This document shows, piece by piece, positions 54,170 to 61,667 of a DNA stretch of 64,000 nucleotides (position 1 is its first letter; every line of letters begins with the position of its first letter). Both the position numbers and the translations under genes were made by a program. Below the pieces are notes generated by a model. The model did not search any database. It saw only the letters and a list, made by a program, of their open reading frames with translations, and had not been told where the DNA came from. The DNA is from an uncultured SAR86 cluster bacterium. GTDB lineage: Bacteria; Pseudomonadota; Gammaproteobacteria; Magnimaribacterales; Magnimaribacteraceae. The stretch is taken from positions 186,001 through 250,000 of the forward strand of contig CACGNN010000001.1 in assembly GCA_902574355.1 (NCBI GenBank). The letters are read 5' to 3'.

Positions 54170-55496
54170 GAATTTCTTGGCGAAACGCACCATAGGTAGC
54201 AAGCTTAGAAATTACAGTATGAATACTTTTTCTAGCTATGATCTATTTAAAAAGATAAGAACAGATGCTGAGGCTAAAAGGGATTTGGAAAATAGGCCAC
54301 ACGAAGTAACATATTTTCATAAGGTAGATGATCCTTATTCCCATTTAACCATTCAATATATAGAGAAAATTAAGGCATCTTATGACGTAGTCTTAAATCC
54401 CATCTTAGTTGGAGCTGAAAATCCTGAAACCATTCATGAACCTAATTTATATAATGCTTATTGTTTGGAAGATGCAAAACGCATTGCTCCATTTTATGGT
54501 ATTGATTTTCAACCAATATCTTATCCACAAAAGGAATTAGTTGATTTATCCAATGCTATTTTGACATCCGTTGAAAATGATAAGTTTGTAGAAATTTCTC
54601 AAGAAGTAAGTAATGCATTATGGAAAGGTGATAAAGATACCTTGAGTTCTTTATCTAAGGTTTATAGTTCTAGTGAGACAGAAGTAGCAGAGAAATTAGC
54701 TTCAGGCAACGCGATAAGAAATGCAAAAGGTTATTATTTTGGATCAGCCTTTTATTATGAAAAAGAACTTTATTGGGGTGTAGATAGGATCGATCACTTA
54801 GAAGATAGATTATCGGAACTTGGTCTAAAGAAGGATACAAATAATGAACCAATTTGTGCTCCTATTTTAAATTCTCCCCCATCTTTGGAATCAGATAAAC
54901 AAGTCAATTTATATTACTATCCCTCCCTGAACAGCCCATATACCTATGCCAGTGCAAAAAGAGTTGGAGAAATGAGAGATGACTATCCAATTAATTTAGT
55001 TACAAAACCAGTTCTGCCAATGTTGATGCGAAATATGAAAATTATTGATCTTAAAGCTAAGTACATTATTTCTGATGCGGCTCGTGAGGCAAGAAAGCAT
55101 GGATATCCTATGGGTTCCATTTATTCACCAATCGGTAAACCTGCAAGAAAGGCTTATTCTTTATTTCCCATCATCGATGAGGCAGGTAAGGGCTTTGAGT
55201 ATATCGATGAATTACTGAAGGCCTCCTTTTATGACGGCATAAACATAGGTGAAGACGAATATTTAGAATCTCTAGTCGAAAGACTTGAACTTGACTGGTC
55301 TATAATTAAGAAAGATTTAAATACTAAGACATGGAATAAAGTTTTGGATGATAATCTTAAGGATATGTACGCAGGAAACTGTTGGGGAGTGCCGAGCTTT
55401 AAAATTACAAACTCAGATGGGACTGATCCATTTTATGTCTGGGGTCAAGATAGGATGTGGCTTCTCAAAGAAGAGATAAATAGGCGTTTAGCTTAA
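54150..55496 (+). CDS. Tandem 2-hydroxychromene-2-carboxylate isomerase/DsbA-like fusion
   Basis: 448 residues containing two thioredoxin-fold domains of the HCCA isomerase / kappa-GST / DsbA group. The first begins VTYFHKVDDPYSHLTIQYI (about residue 53), the second VNLYYYPSLNSPYTYASAKR (about 252). Each start resembles the family's Y-F-D-x-x-S-P-Y-S-Y pattern, and the second half ends with CWGVPSFKI, the cis-proline loop (GVPSF). Neither copy has a CxxC. Glutathione-dependent isomerisation or conjugation is the likely chemistry; the substrate is unknown. Single-domain members of about 200 residues are the norm, so the duplication is notable. Confidence 0.75.
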   Translation: MIKKALRNFLAKRTIGSKLRNYSMNTFSSYDLFKKIRTDAEAKRDLENRPHEVTYFHKVDDPYSHLTIQYIEKIKASYDVVLNPILVGAENPETIHEPNLYNAYCLEDAKRIAPFYGIDFQPISYPQKELVDLSNAILTSVENDKFVEISQEVSNALWKGDKDTLSSLSKVYSSSETEVAEKLASGNAIRNAKGYYFGSAFYYEKELYWGVDRIDHLEDRLSELGLKKDTNNEPICAPILNSPPSLESDKQVNLYYYPSLNSPYTYASAKRVGEMRDDYPINLVTKPVLPMLMRNMKIIDLKAKYIISDAAREARKHGYPMGSIYSPIGKPARKAYSLFPIIDEAGKGFEYIDELLKASFYDGINIGEDEYLESLVERLELDWSIIKKDLNTKTWNKVLDDNLKDMYAGNCWGVPSFKITNSDGTDPFYVWGQDRMWLLKEEINRRLA

Positions 55497-55562
55497 TTAG
55501 CTAATATTTTGAGAAATCAGGATGTAATTCTTAAAAATGGCTTATAAAAACTGGGGAAAAAT

Positions 55563-57530
55563 ATGCCTAACTTTAAAAGTTTCTGGATTCTAATTTTTTT
55601 TATACTCAATGCTTGTTCAGAATCAGGACAAAAGATATCTACTGAGCAATATGCAGAAGAAATAAAGCAGGATATATATCCTAGACCAAAACCTAATCCA
55701 GATAAGAATGCTTATTTTGGTGATTTACATGTTCATACTGCAAACTCATTTGATGCATACACTTTTGGGACTATAAGCACACCTGCAGATGCATATAGAT
55801 TCGCTCAAGGTGAAGCAATACCGCATCCTACGGGATACAAAATAAAACTAAAAAAGCCTTTGGATTTCTACGCTGTAACTGATCATGCAGTTTTTTTAGG
55901 ACTATTAAAAGAATCAGCAGATACAAGTACTGAGTTCTCTAAGTATGAACTCTCAAAGCCTATGCATGACCTTAATAAAACAGTAAGTAATAGTATATTT
56001 TCAATTCTTAAGAGGAATGGTCTTTTTAGAGCCTTTGGTTCTGAACTTGCTGCAGGTGTAGAAGATGGAAGTATTGATAGAGATATGATTCAGAATGTAG
56101 GCAACTCGGTTTGGAAAAAAACTATTAAGGCAGCCAATGATGCATACAAACCAGGAATATTTACTACATTCGCTGGTTATGAATTTACTTCAAGTGTAGA
56201 GCTATATGATAACTATCTTCATCGGAATGTGATCTTCAAGAATACAAAGAACCTTCCTGAGCGAATTTTCTCAAGAGCAGATAGCCTCAATCCTGAAAAA
56301 CTGTGGGACTGGATGGATGGATTAAGGGAAAGCGGTGTAGAAAGCTTGGCCATTCCTCATAATTCAAATATCTCAGGAGGATCTGCCTTCTCTATGAATG
56401 ATTATAACGGAGGTCCGATAGATGAAGCTTATGTAAATCAGCGACTTCGGAATGAACCTCTAACTGAGATAACCCAGGCAAAAGGAACTTCTGAGACTCA
56501 TCCATTTTTATCCAAGAATGATGAATGGGCAAACTTCGAAGCAAAAACAAATGTTGAAGGTGAGAACCTTATTAGCAATTTAAAGGGAAGTTATGTAAGA
56601 GATGCATACTTAAGAGGATTAATGTTTGAGGAAATGAGTTTATCTAATCCATATAAATTTGGAGTAATTGGATCGAGTGATACTCATGTTGCAGGTGGCT
56701 CCTATACCGAGGAAACGCATTTTTCCAAAATCGGACTTTTAGATGGAGAGCCATATTTACGAGGTTCGGTTCCTTTTAGAGGTTTTTATGGATTTATATC
56801 AAAAGTTTTTAGACCTCAAACAGTAAGTGAGATAGGGGGCGAGAGTTATTTAAATATTGGAACACGCCTTATTAGATTTGGATCTTCAGGACTAGCAGGT
56901 GTATGGGCTGAGGAAAATACTCGTGAGTCGATTTATGATGCTTTTAGACGCAAGGAAACATTTGGCACCAGTGGACCAAGAATAAAAGTACGTTTTTTTG
57001 CTGGTTATAACCTAGAGGATGCTGAGCTAAGTGACCTTGGTCTCATAAAAGATGCCTATGCCAAAAATATTCCTATGGGAGGAACAATCAATCAAGTGGG
57101 TGATGAAAGTCCTAGATTTCTTGTTTGGGCAATTTCTGATCCTCTTGGAGCGCCCTTACAGAGAGTTCAAATAATCAAAGGATGGCTGGAAGAAGGAGAG
57201 CATAGAGAAAAGGTTTTTGACATAGCTTGCTCTGACAATGCAAATATAAATCCAACAACCCATAGGTGCGAAGACCATGATACTAATATTAATTTAGATG
57301 ATTGCTCCATAGACCTTAAAAAAGGGGATCCAGAGATAAAAACCTTTTGGAAAGACCCTCAATTTAAAAAAGACCAAAATACTTTTTATTATGCAAGAGT
57401 CCTAGAAAATCCTACTTGCAGGTGGTCAACTTGGGATGCGATCAGAGCAGGAGAGAAACCAAGACAAGATATACCCGCGACAATACAGGAAAGAGCCTGG
57501 TCTTCTCCAATATGGTTATCAGGAAGTTAA
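55563..57530 (+). CDS. DUF3604-domain lipoprotein (PHP-like)
   Basis: Lipoprotein of 655 residues with lipobox FILNAC (Cys18). The mature protein opens with YFGDLHVHTANSFDAYTFG, the metal-binding start of DUF3604/PHP-like proteins, and has FYAVTDHAVFLG, TFAGYEFTSS, AIPHNSNISGG and GVIGSSDTHVAGGSY, which supply further likely metal ligands. The C-terminal part includes WAISDPLGAPLQRVQIIKGW. The family is common in marine and xenobiotic-degrading bacteria but its reaction is not established. A GGGGA Shine-Dalgarno precedes the ATG. Confidence 0.85.
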   Translation: MPNFKSFWILIFFILNACSESGQKISTEQYAEEIKQDIYPRPKPNPDKNAYFGDLHVHTANSFDAYTFGTISTPADAYRFAQGEAIPHPTGYKIKLKKPLDFYAVTDHAVFLGLLKESADTSTEFSKYELSKPMHDLNKTVSNSIFSILKRNGLFRAFGSELAAGVEDGSIDRDMIQNVGNSVWKKTIKAANDAYKPGIFTTFAGYEFTSSVELYDNYLHRNVIFKNTKNLPERIFSRADSLNPEKLWDWMDGLRESGVESLAIPHNSNISGGSAFSMNDYNGGPIDEAYVNQRLRNEPLTEITQAKGTSETHPFLSKNDEWANFEAKTNVEGENLISNLKGSYVRDAYLRGLMFEEMSLSNPYKFGVIGSSDTHVAGGSYTEETHFSKIGLLDGEPYLRGSVPFRGFYGFISKVFRPQTVSEIGGESYLNIGTRLIRFGSSGLAGVWAEENTRESIYDAFRRKETFGTSGPRIKVRFFAGYNLEDAELSDLGLIKDAYAKNIPMGGTINQVGDESPRFLVWAISDPLGAPLQRVQIIKGWLEEGEHREKVFDIACSDNANINPTTHRCEDHDTNINLDDCSIDLKKGDPEIKTFWKDPQFKKDQNTFYYARVLENPTCRWSTWDAIRAGEKPRQDIPATIQERAWSSPIWLSGS

Positions 57531-57560
57531 TTACCTAACATTTATAGGTTTTTTTAAGTG

Positions 57561-57566
57561 TAAACT
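57561..57566 (+). promoter_or_regulatory. -10 box of FKBP gene, leaderless spacing
   Basis: TAAACT (57561-57566), preceded directly by TG, ends exactly 6 nt (ATCACT) before the ATG at 57573. No Shine-Dalgarno lies between. Confidence 0.35.
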
Positions 57567-57572
57567 ATCACT

Positions 57573-58034
57573 ATGAGAAATATATTTTTGGTGATGATGT
57601 CAGCTTTAGTCATCATTTCTTGCTCAGGAGGAGATGATAATTTGGATAACTTGTTAGAGAGTGATAATTTCCTAAAGAATAATTTAAGTAATCCTGGAGT
57701 TTTTGAAATTGAGGCTGGTCTTCAGTATGAAAAATTAAAGACGAGTGGTAGCGGGATAAGTCCAAGCCTAGAAGATGTAATTAATGCAGACTTCCATGGT
57801 ACTTTATTAGATGGATCGGTTTTCTGGAGCTCCATTGAAAATGGAGAACCATTAGTGGTAACTCTTGCTCAGCTTATTCCGGGATGCCAGAAAGCAATAT
57901 CTTTAATGGAAGTCGGGGATAGTTGGAAATTATTTATACATCCTGACCTTGCGTATGGAACGGCAGGCAGACCAGGTATTCCTTCTAACTCCTTATTAAT
58001 TTTCGAAGTAAGCCTTCATTCAATAGAAACTTAA
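57573..58034 (+). CDS. FKBP-type peptidyl-prolyl isomerase lipoprotein
   Basis: Peptidyl-prolyl cis-trans isomerase of 153 residues with lipobox VIISC (Cys17). The FKBP core begins near LQYEKLKTSGSG and reads NADFHGTLLDGSVFWSSIENG, LAQLIPGCQKAISLMEVGD and HPDLAYGTAGRPGIPSNSLL, matching the FklB/FkpA pattern. It probably helps fold periplasmic proteins. It is probably the end of its transcription unit, since a hairpin with a T-run follows. Confidence 0.88.
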   Translation: MRNIFLVMMSALVIISCSGGDDNLDNLLESDNFLKNNLSNPGVFEIEAGLQYEKLKTSGSGISPSLEDVINADFHGTLLDGSVFWSSIENGEPLVVTLAQLIPGCQKAISLMEVGDSWKLFIHPDLAYGTAGRPGIPSNSLLIFEVSLHSIET

Positions 58035-58036
58035 GA

Positions 58037-58081
58037 AAAAGTGGATGGCCAATGATACGATTAAATTGACCAGCCACTTTT
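58037..58081 (+). terminator. Hairpin terminator after FKBP gene
   Basis: AAAAGTGG (58037-58044) pairs with CCACTTTT (58074-58081), and inner segments TGG/CCA and CAAT/ATTG extend the stem with single mismatches. The A-run and T-run make it bidirectional in form. The -35 of a downstream promoter (58066-58071) lies in its 3' arm. Confidence 0.6.
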
Positions 58082-58095
58082 CTCAAGATTATGAT
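58066..58095 (+). promoter_or_regulatory. Promoter of small transcript at 58.1 kb
   Basis: TTGACC (58066-58071), an 18-nt spacer and TATGAT (58090-58095), each five of six matches to the sigma70 consensus. The expected start is near 58102. Confidence 0.5.
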
Positions 58096-58115
58096 TTCTC
58101 ATAACTCGCTCATCC

Positions 58116-58226
58116 ATGAGCGATGAGATCTTAGGTGAGATTGGAGCCGAGCGTCTACAATGTATAAGGAAGTGCGTGCCCGAAATTTCCAAGATTATTA
58201 GCAAAGCGGCTCAAGTAATTATTTAA
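58116..58226 (+). CDS. Possible 36-residue small protein inside the candidate small transcript
   Basis: ATG at 58116 opens 36 codons starting MSDEILGEIGAERLQ, with CIRKC and an end KIISKAAQVII. The N-terminal half is acidic and the C-terminal half basic and aliphatic, consistent with an amphipathic helix. The ATG lies in the 3' arm of the 58107-58122 hairpin, and there is no Shine-Dalgarno. It may be translated, or the RNA may act without translation. Confidence 0.3.
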   Translation: MSDEILGEIGAERLQCIRKCVPEISKIISKAAQVII

Positions 58227-58244
58227 GGGCAATTACATTTTTTT
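58215..58244 (+). terminator. Terminator of candidate small transcript
   Basis: Six-base-pair AT-rich stem GTAATT/AATTAC with a 10-nt loop, followed by A and a run of seven T (58238-58244). Confidence 0.45.
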
Positions 58245-58294
58245 CAAGATAAAAAATAGTTTTTTTAGTATAAAGTCACAAAATAGGATGAATC

Positions 58295-58972
58295 ATGAGA
58301 TACGAAGAAGTCATAAATGACAGAAGAAGTGCAAGAGGTTATTTAGATAAACCTGTACCAAAAGCAGTTTTAGAAGAAGTCATAAAGTTGGCTACTAGAG
58401 CCCCGTCTTCAATGAACACACAACCTTGGCATTTTCATGTTATTACTGGACCTGCCTTGGATAATATAAGAAAAGAGAATACAAAAAGAAATGTGGAGGG
58501 TGTCCCGCCATCCAGAGAAATTAGACCGCCCATGGGTTATGAGGGCGTGCATAGAGAAAGACAAATAGAGATCGCCATTCAGCTTTTCAAAGAAATGGGC
58601 ATAGAAAGAGATGATAAAGAAGCCAGACAAGATTGGGTGTTAAGAGGTTTTAGACAATTTGATGCACCAGTAGCCATAATCGTGACTTTTGATAAAGAAT
58701 TAAAAGATGAAGATATCTCAAAGTTTGATTGTGGTGCGGCTGTAAACGGATTAGTAAATGCTGGTTGGTCTAAAGGACTTGGATCTGTCATTAATAGTCA
58801 GGGCATAATGCAGTCTCCAGTTGTAAGAGAATATGCCAAGATTCCGGATGATCAAGTCATTATGATTTGTGTGGCGATGGGTTATCCAGATGATAATTTT
58901 CCAGCTAATAAGGTAGTTTCAAAAAGGAGGCCTGTTTCAGAAGTGGCTACTTTTATTGGATTCGACGAATAG
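58295..58972 (+). CDS. Nitroreductase-family FMN oxidoreductase
   Basis: FMN- and NAD(P)H-dependent reductase of 225 residues. The N-terminal RRSARGYLDKPVPKAVLEEV and the FMN-binding ATRAPSSMNTQPWHFHVITG are diagnostic; DCGAAVNGLVNAGWSKGLGSV and ICVAMGYPDDNFPANKVVSKRR near the C-terminus complete the fold. An AGGATG lies a few bases before the ATG and TATAAA about 20 nt upstream. It could reduce nitro compounds or quinones; the natural substrate is unknown. The rhodanese gene starts 2 nt after its stop. Confidence 0.88.
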   Translation: MRYEEVINDRRSARGYLDKPVPKAVLEEVIKLATRAPSSMNTQPWHFHVITGPALDNIRKENTKRNVEGVPPSREIRPPMGYEGVHRERQIEIAIQLFKEMGIERDDKEARQDWVLRGFRQFDAPVAIIVTFDKELKDEDISKFDCGAAVNGLVNAGWSKGLGSVINSQGIMQSPVVREYAKIPDDQVIMICVAMGYPDDNFPANKVVSKRRPVSEVATFIGFDE

Positions 58973-58974
58973 GA

Positions 58975-59286
58975 ATGTATCGCTTACTACTTTTAATATT
59001 TTTTTGGCCAAATTTAATTTTTTGCGCTGTATTTATCGATGTCAGGACAAATGCAGAGTTTGAAAACGAATCGATAGTGAATACACAAAATATTGAATGG
59101 CAAAATATTTCAGATATTCAGACATTTATTTCAAAAGATGAGGAAATCTTTCTGTTTTGCAGAAGCGGCAATAGGTCTGGTAAAGCTAAGAAAATACTTG
59201 AAGCAGAAGGCTATACTAGGGTAATAAATATTGGTGGATTCGAGAAAGCTAAAGAATTTATTGGTGCCAAGAGAAATGCTCCTTAA
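58975..59286 (+). CDS. Exported single-domain rhodanese
   Basis: Sulfurtransferase domain of 103 residues with a signal peptide or anchor (MYRLLLLIFFWPNLIFCAVF). FIDVRTNAEFENESI is the typical CDC25/rhodanese start, and the catalytic cysteine is in FLFCRSGNRSGKA. It would transfer sulfane sulfur or serve in thiol redox in the periplasm. It lies 2 nt behind the nitroreductase gene. The short length matches PspE-like proteins. Confidence 0.88.
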   Translation: MYRLLLLIFFWPNLIFCAVFIDVRTNAEFENESIVNTQNIEWQNISDIQTFISKDEEIFLFCRSGNRSGKAKKILEAEGYTRVINIGGFEKAKEFIGAKRNAP

Positions 59287-59322
59287 ATTGAAGCTAACGA
59301 ATATAAAGGCTAGAATGTATGC

Positions 59323-59514
59323 ATGGAGTGGTTAAGTCAACATCTTGAACAATGGGCGTTAGTTTGGTTCGGCCTTTTATTTTGGGGTAGTATTTTTGGA
59401 GCTACTCTTCTATATGTTTTTGAAGTAAGTCTTCTTATTTCTTTAGTTGGCTACGCTCTTGGATTTCTTTTTGGTCTTCTAGCAAAAAATAAAGGTTGGA
59501 CATGGATTACTTAG
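59323..59514 (+). CDS. 63-residue two-helix membrane protein before desaturase
   Basis: Not recognised. Two hydrophobic segments (WALVWFGLLFWGSIFGATLL and VSLLISLVGYALGFLFGLLA) with a short connecting loop and a small C-terminal tail ending KNKGWTWIT. The 3' end overlaps the desaturase start by 13 nt, indicating coupled translation. It may be a structural partner of the desaturase. High hydrophobicity, a clean ATG and tight packing support it being real. Confidence 0.65.
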   Translation: MEWLSQHLEQWALVWFGLLFWGSIFGATLLYVFEVSLLISLVGYALGFLFGLLAKNKGWTWIT

Positions 59515-60425
59515 GCAATGATTCAATGGATTTGTCTATAGAAGCAGAGAGAGAAGTTGCTAGAACATTCATGGGACGGATTGAATGGGAGATGATTCTT
59601 ATAGGGCTTGGACAATTTACAACCTGGATTGTTACCTGGGTTCTTGTGGTAAAAGGAATAATTCCGCTCTTTGTGGGATTTGTGATAGCCCTTTTTACCG
59701 CTTGTAATGCCTATCTTCCATCTCACGCTGGTCAGCATGGTCATTTGTCAGGTGGTAGGAAGAATCTTCAATGGTTAGATTTTTGGGTAGGGCAAATAAG
59801 CGTAATACCCTTGGCTCAGTCTCATGATGCACTGAAGGTCACTCATTTAAAACATCATGCTCATACTAACGATCCAGATAATGATCCAGATTTTTTCCAT
59901 GGTAATGCTAAAAGCTGGCTCGGAGCGGTTAAAAATGTAAATGTCTCTTTCAACGATGAAGGTCCGGCGATGAAGTGCATAGAAAAACACATGGAAGAGG
60001 ATCCGAAATTCAAAGCTGCTTTAGAAAAAGGAGGAGCTTGGACTCTCCTTTTTTACTTTGCGCAAATATTTGTCGCTATACTCTACCCGATCGAAACATT
60101 ACTACTATGGTGGATACCAAAAAGAGTAGCAACATCCTACTTAGGCGTTGTGTTCTCCTACTTGCCTCATTCAGGTTTGGATAGCGGGCGCTATAAAGAT
60201 ACCAGATTTTGGACTAATAAAATTCCAAGGTTTTTAAATCATTCAATGCAAATACACTCAATGCACCATATGTATCCAAGAATTTGTCACTACGATGAAG
60301 CCAAAGCAATACAGGCTTTAAAGCCTTATATGATTGAAAGGGGTATACCGGGAGCTGAACATATCCCTGATAAGTTGAGATGGAATCCCGTAACTTATAT
60401 TAAAGAGGTTTACTATGGACGCTAA
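59502..60425 (+). CDS. Membrane fatty acid desaturase
   Basis: Di-iron membrane desaturase of 307 residues. The three histidine boxes are HAGQHGHLSG, HLKHHAHTNDPDNDPD and HSMQIHSMHHMYP. Hydrophobic segments at about 34-56 and 165-190 fit the four-helix plan. The ATG at 59502 with AAAGG upstream is preferred over a TTG two codons earlier. This subgroup acts on acyl lipids, carotenoids or sterol-like substrates; the box spacing with HDALKVTHLKHH is closest to generic fatty acid desaturases. It overlaps the next gene by 11 nt. Confidence 0.88.
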   Translation: MDYLGNDSMDLSIEAEREVARTFMGRIEWEMILIGLGQFTTWIVTWVLVVKGIIPLFVGFVIALFTACNAYLPSHAGQHGHLSGGRKNLQWLDFWVGQISVIPLAQSHDALKVTHLKHHAHTNDPDNDPDFFHGNAKSWLGAVKNVNVSFNDEGPAMKCIEKHMEEDPKFKAALEKGGAWTLLFYFAQIFVAILYPIETLLLWWIPKRVATSYLGVVFSYLPHSGLDSGRYKDTRFWTNKIPRFLNHSMQIHSMHHMYPRICHYDEAKAIQALKPYMIERGIPGAEHIPDKLRWNPVTYIKEVYYGR

Positions 60426-60780
60426 AGAGAAAATTAAAGAAGGTGTACAGTTATATTTTGATTCTATGTATGAGTCAGATCCCAAAAAAGTAAGACAAGC
60501 CTTTCATTCAAATGCAATGATTACCGGATATTTAGAAACAGGTCTTGCCGAAATGACTGTAGACGAATTCGCAGAATTTGTAGAAAATCAAAATCCATCT
60601 CCGAAGGAAAAGGGAGACGAAATCCTTCTTGAAATTGTCTCTTGTGATATTGCAGGCTCCACAGCCTCTGTTTCAGTGAGAGATGGCTACATTGGCCATG
60701 TCTTTTTAGATACTCTTTCTTTCTTAGAAAAAGATGGTGAATGGAAGATTTATAATAAATTGTTCCATGTAGAGTCATAA
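60415..60780 (+). CDS. NTF2-like / putative lumazine-binding family protein
   Basis: Cone-fold (NTF2/SnoaL-like) protein of 121 residues, starting MDAKEKIKEGVQLYFDSMYESDPKKVRQAFHSNAMITGY, split here as helix and loop, and ending FLDTLSFLEKDGEWKIYNKLFHVES. This matches the putative lumazine-binding group. It may be an isomerase, hydratase or ligand carrier. It overlaps the desaturase gene by 11 nt, and the dioxygenase gene follows within 10 nt. Confidence 0.78.
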   Translation: MDAKEKIKEGVQLYFDSMYESDPKKVRQAFHSNAMITGYLETGLAEMTVDEFAEFVENQNPSPKEKGDEILLEIVSCDIAGSTASVSVRDGYIGHVFLDTLSFLEKDGEWKIYNKLFHVES

Positions 60781-60789
60781 ATAGTGAGA

Positions 60790-61656
60790 ATGGAAGTTAA
60801 ACAGATTTCAGCTGCTCTTGGTGCTGAGATAACGAATGTCGATTTAGCACAAGTATCTGATGATCAAGTGGAAGAGATTAAATCTCTTTTAATCGAGCAC
60901 AAAGTAATATTTTTCCCTGGTCAGAAGTTAAGTCAAGATGAGCATGTTGAATATGGTGCTAAGTTTGGTGAACTTGAAGGTCATCCAAACCTAAAAAATA
61001 AAACAGTGACCCATCCAAAAATCTTTGAACTTGCTGCTAGCTCCGGTGGAATAGCTGATGAGTGGCATACAGATATAACTTTTCAAGACTCCCCAGCTAT
61101 TATGTCTGTACTTCATATGGTCAAGTGCCCTGAATTGGGTGGAGATACAATGTGGAGTAATCTAAATGCGGCCTACGAAGCTTTATCTGATCCAATCAAA
61201 GATTTATGTGAAGGAATAACTGCCCTTCATGATGCTAGACCTCACGGAAAACCTGAAAAAACTGCTATACATCCGGTTGTGAGGTTGCATCCCATATCGG
61301 GAAAGAAAGTCTTATATGTAAATGAGCACTTTACTAGAAGAATTGTAGAAATGAACATTGAAGAAAGCGATATGTTACTTTCTTACTTAACAAAGTGGGT
61401 GACAAGACCTCAGTTCACCGTCCGTTATCAATGGACTCCAGGCACTATTGCTATGTGGGACAACAGAAGTACCCAACATTATGTTGTAAATGATTTCGTA
61501 GGTGAGCGGATTATTCAGAGAGTAACCATCATGGGAGATGAAGTGGTAGGATCATCAAATCCAAGATGGAGTCCGGCCCTCAAAGAAGGATTCTCTGCCG
61601 TTACAACGCACGATAAACAACTTATAACTCACCTAAAAGGGAAAGGATCTCTTTAG
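60790..61656 (+). CDS. TauD/TfdA-family 2-oxoglutarate dioxygenase
   Basis: Fe(II)/2-oxoglutarate-dependent oxygenase of 288 residues. The N-terminus VKQISAALGAEITNVDLAQV is characteristic; the iron ligands are HTD in EWHTDITF and the distal histidine in STQHYVVND, with the 2-oxoglutarate-binding arginine in IQRVTIMGDE. ATG at 60790 is taken; a GTG two codons upstream is possible. The family includes taurine, alkylsulfatase-type and phenoxyacetate dioxygenases. Its place behind a desaturase and an NTF2-like gene suggests a small oxidative catabolic unit. Confidence 0.88.
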   Translation: MEVKQISAALGAEITNVDLAQVSDDQVEEIKSLLIEHKVIFFPGQKLSQDEHVEYGAKFGELEGHPNLKNKTVTHPKIFELAASSGGIADEWHTDITFQDSPAIMSVLHMVKCPELGGDTMWSNLNAAYEALSDPIKDLCEGITALHDARPHGKPEKTAIHPVVRLHPISGKKVLYVNEHFTRRIVEMNIEESDMLLSYLTKWVTRPQFTVRYQWTPGTIAMWDNRSTQHYVVNDFVGERIIQRVTIMGDEVVGSSNPRWSPALKEGFSAVTTHDKQLITHLKGKGSL

Positions 61657-61667
61657 GCAAATTAGAG

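Larger units (their letters stand above)
58102..58244 (+). ncRNA. Candidate small RNA or small mRNA of about 140 nt
   Basis: The stretch between the FKBP and nitroreductase genes has its own promoter-like boxes upstream, a perfect 7-bp hairpin CGCTCAT-CC-ATGAGCG at 58107-58122, and at the end a stem GTAATT (58215-58220)/AATTAC (58231-58236) followed by A and seven T. It also contains a 36-codon ORF (58116-58226). No known RNA family was recognised. Structure and terminator are seen directly; expression is inferred. Confidence 0.4.
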
